Of a DNA stretch of 64,000 nucleotides, positions 63,784 through 64,000 are shown in pieces (position 1 is the first letter of the stretch; the number at the start of each line of letters is the position of its first letter). The notes beneath the pieces were generated by a model, which worked only from the letters and a program-made list of their open reading frames with translations, did not search any database and was not told the DNA's origin. Both the position numbers and the translations under genes were made by a program. Source of the stretch: Neurospora intermedia (taxonomy: Eukaryota > Ascomycota > Sordariomycetes > Sordariales > Sordariaceae); NCBI GenBank assembly GCA_037102815.1, contig BTPP01000001.1, forward strand, positions 3,125,001 through 3,189,000. The letters run 5' to 3'.

Positions 63784-64000
63784 ATGGCCATTATCAGCCT
63801 TCTCATGTCCCCATGGGCGCCCGTCGTCCTATTAGCGGGCGTTGCCTTTTACTATCTTGTCCCCTATTTCGTCACATATAGCGCTCTGCGCAAGATTCCC
63901 TCTCCCTTCCCAGCCCAGTTCACGGATCTCTGGCTCCTGTCGGTATGTCGGAGAGGTAACAGATACCAAAGAGTGGATGAGCTTCACAAGAAGCTGGGTC
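63784..64000 (+). CDS. Cytochrome P450, CYP53 benzoate 4-monooxygenase type (5' end, partial)
   Basis: Open from ATG 63784 to the window edge, 72 codons seen. The start is a membrane anchor (MAIISLLMSPWAPVVLLAGVAFYYLV), followed by PYFVTYSALRKIPSPFPAQFTDLWLLSVCRRGNRY and VDELHKKLG. The KIPSPFPAQFT proline block and the LWLL...RRG...VDELHKK spacing match the N-terminal region of fungal CYP53 enzymes, which hydroxylate benzoate to 4-hydroxybenzoate at the endoplasmic reticulum. The haem-binding cysteine lies outside the window, so the family call rests on the N-terminus alone. An intron may follow beyond the end. Confidence 0.7.
   Translation, partial: MAIISLLMSPWAPVVLLAGVAFYYLVPYFVTYSALRKIPSPFPAQFTDLWLLSVCRRGNRYQRVDELHKKLG

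Noticed and set aside
1-64000. tRNA, rRNA, CRISPR or secondary-metabolite cluster
   Set aside because: Scanning for A/B box pairs, GGTTCGA-type B boxes with matching A boxes, regular spacer arrays, and PKS/NRPS motifs gave nothing convincing. A covariance-model search (tRNAscan) would settle the tRNA point.

Overview
The window is nuclear DNA of a filamentous ascomycete, most likely a member of the Sordariales (Neurospora/Sordaria/Podospora type). Genes are interrupted by short introns of about 53-145 bp with GTRNGT donors, CTAAC/CTGAC branch points and YAG acceptors. Gaps of 0.3-3.9 kb separate genes lying on both strands, with no operons. Several products match Neurospora proteins in architecture: an L-amino-acid oxidase with a long propeptide, a CON-6 conidiation protein, and a S-adenosylmethionine decarboxylase of 503 residues. 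The species cannot be fixed from sequence alone.

Layout. 1-5 kb: a small secreted cysteine protein resembling the AA1 family, a broken HET-domain gene, and a con-6-like gene. 5.8-12.8 kb: an ammonium transporter of the MEP/AMT family with both pore histidines, and a secreted L-amino-acid oxidase; both serve nitrogen acquisition. 15-24 kb: the TFIIH cyclin (Ccl1/cyclin H) and two BAR-domain genes (an endophilin-like protein and an Rvs161/Hob3 orthologue) on the same strand. 25-31 kb: peptidyl-tRNA hydrolase, a 2-oxoglutarate/Fe(II) dioxygenase with a possible mitochondrial presequence, a class II aldolase-like protein and a small predicted mitochondrial membrane protein. 33-45 kb: a bZIP factor, several proteins of unknown function, a secreted protein resembling the RNase T2 C-terminal domain, and a D-2-hydroxyacid dehydrogenase. 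46-53 kb: a GH64 beta-1,3-glucanase carrying an unusual low-complexity insert, an F-box-like protein, a 310-bp foldback (MITE-like) element and a four-helix membrane protein. 53.8-64 kb: S-adenosylmethionine decarboxylase with a long AUG-free leader, the cytosolic Fe-S scaffold ATPase Cfd1, a large disordered protein with aftiphilin-like trafficking motifs, and the 5' end of a CYP53-type cytochrome P450 that runs off the window.

Most genes are ordinary housekeeping or accessory fungal genes that do not form one pathway. I see no biosynthetic cluster, CRISPR array, rRNA or convincing tRNA. The most unusual features are the spe-2 leader (upstream AUGs confined to a predicted 5'-UTR intron), the perfect-length foldback element, and the repeat-rich insert inside the GH64 catalytic domain. 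Exon boundaries were placed by hand from splice consensus, frame continuity and family similarity; none was checked against transcripts.
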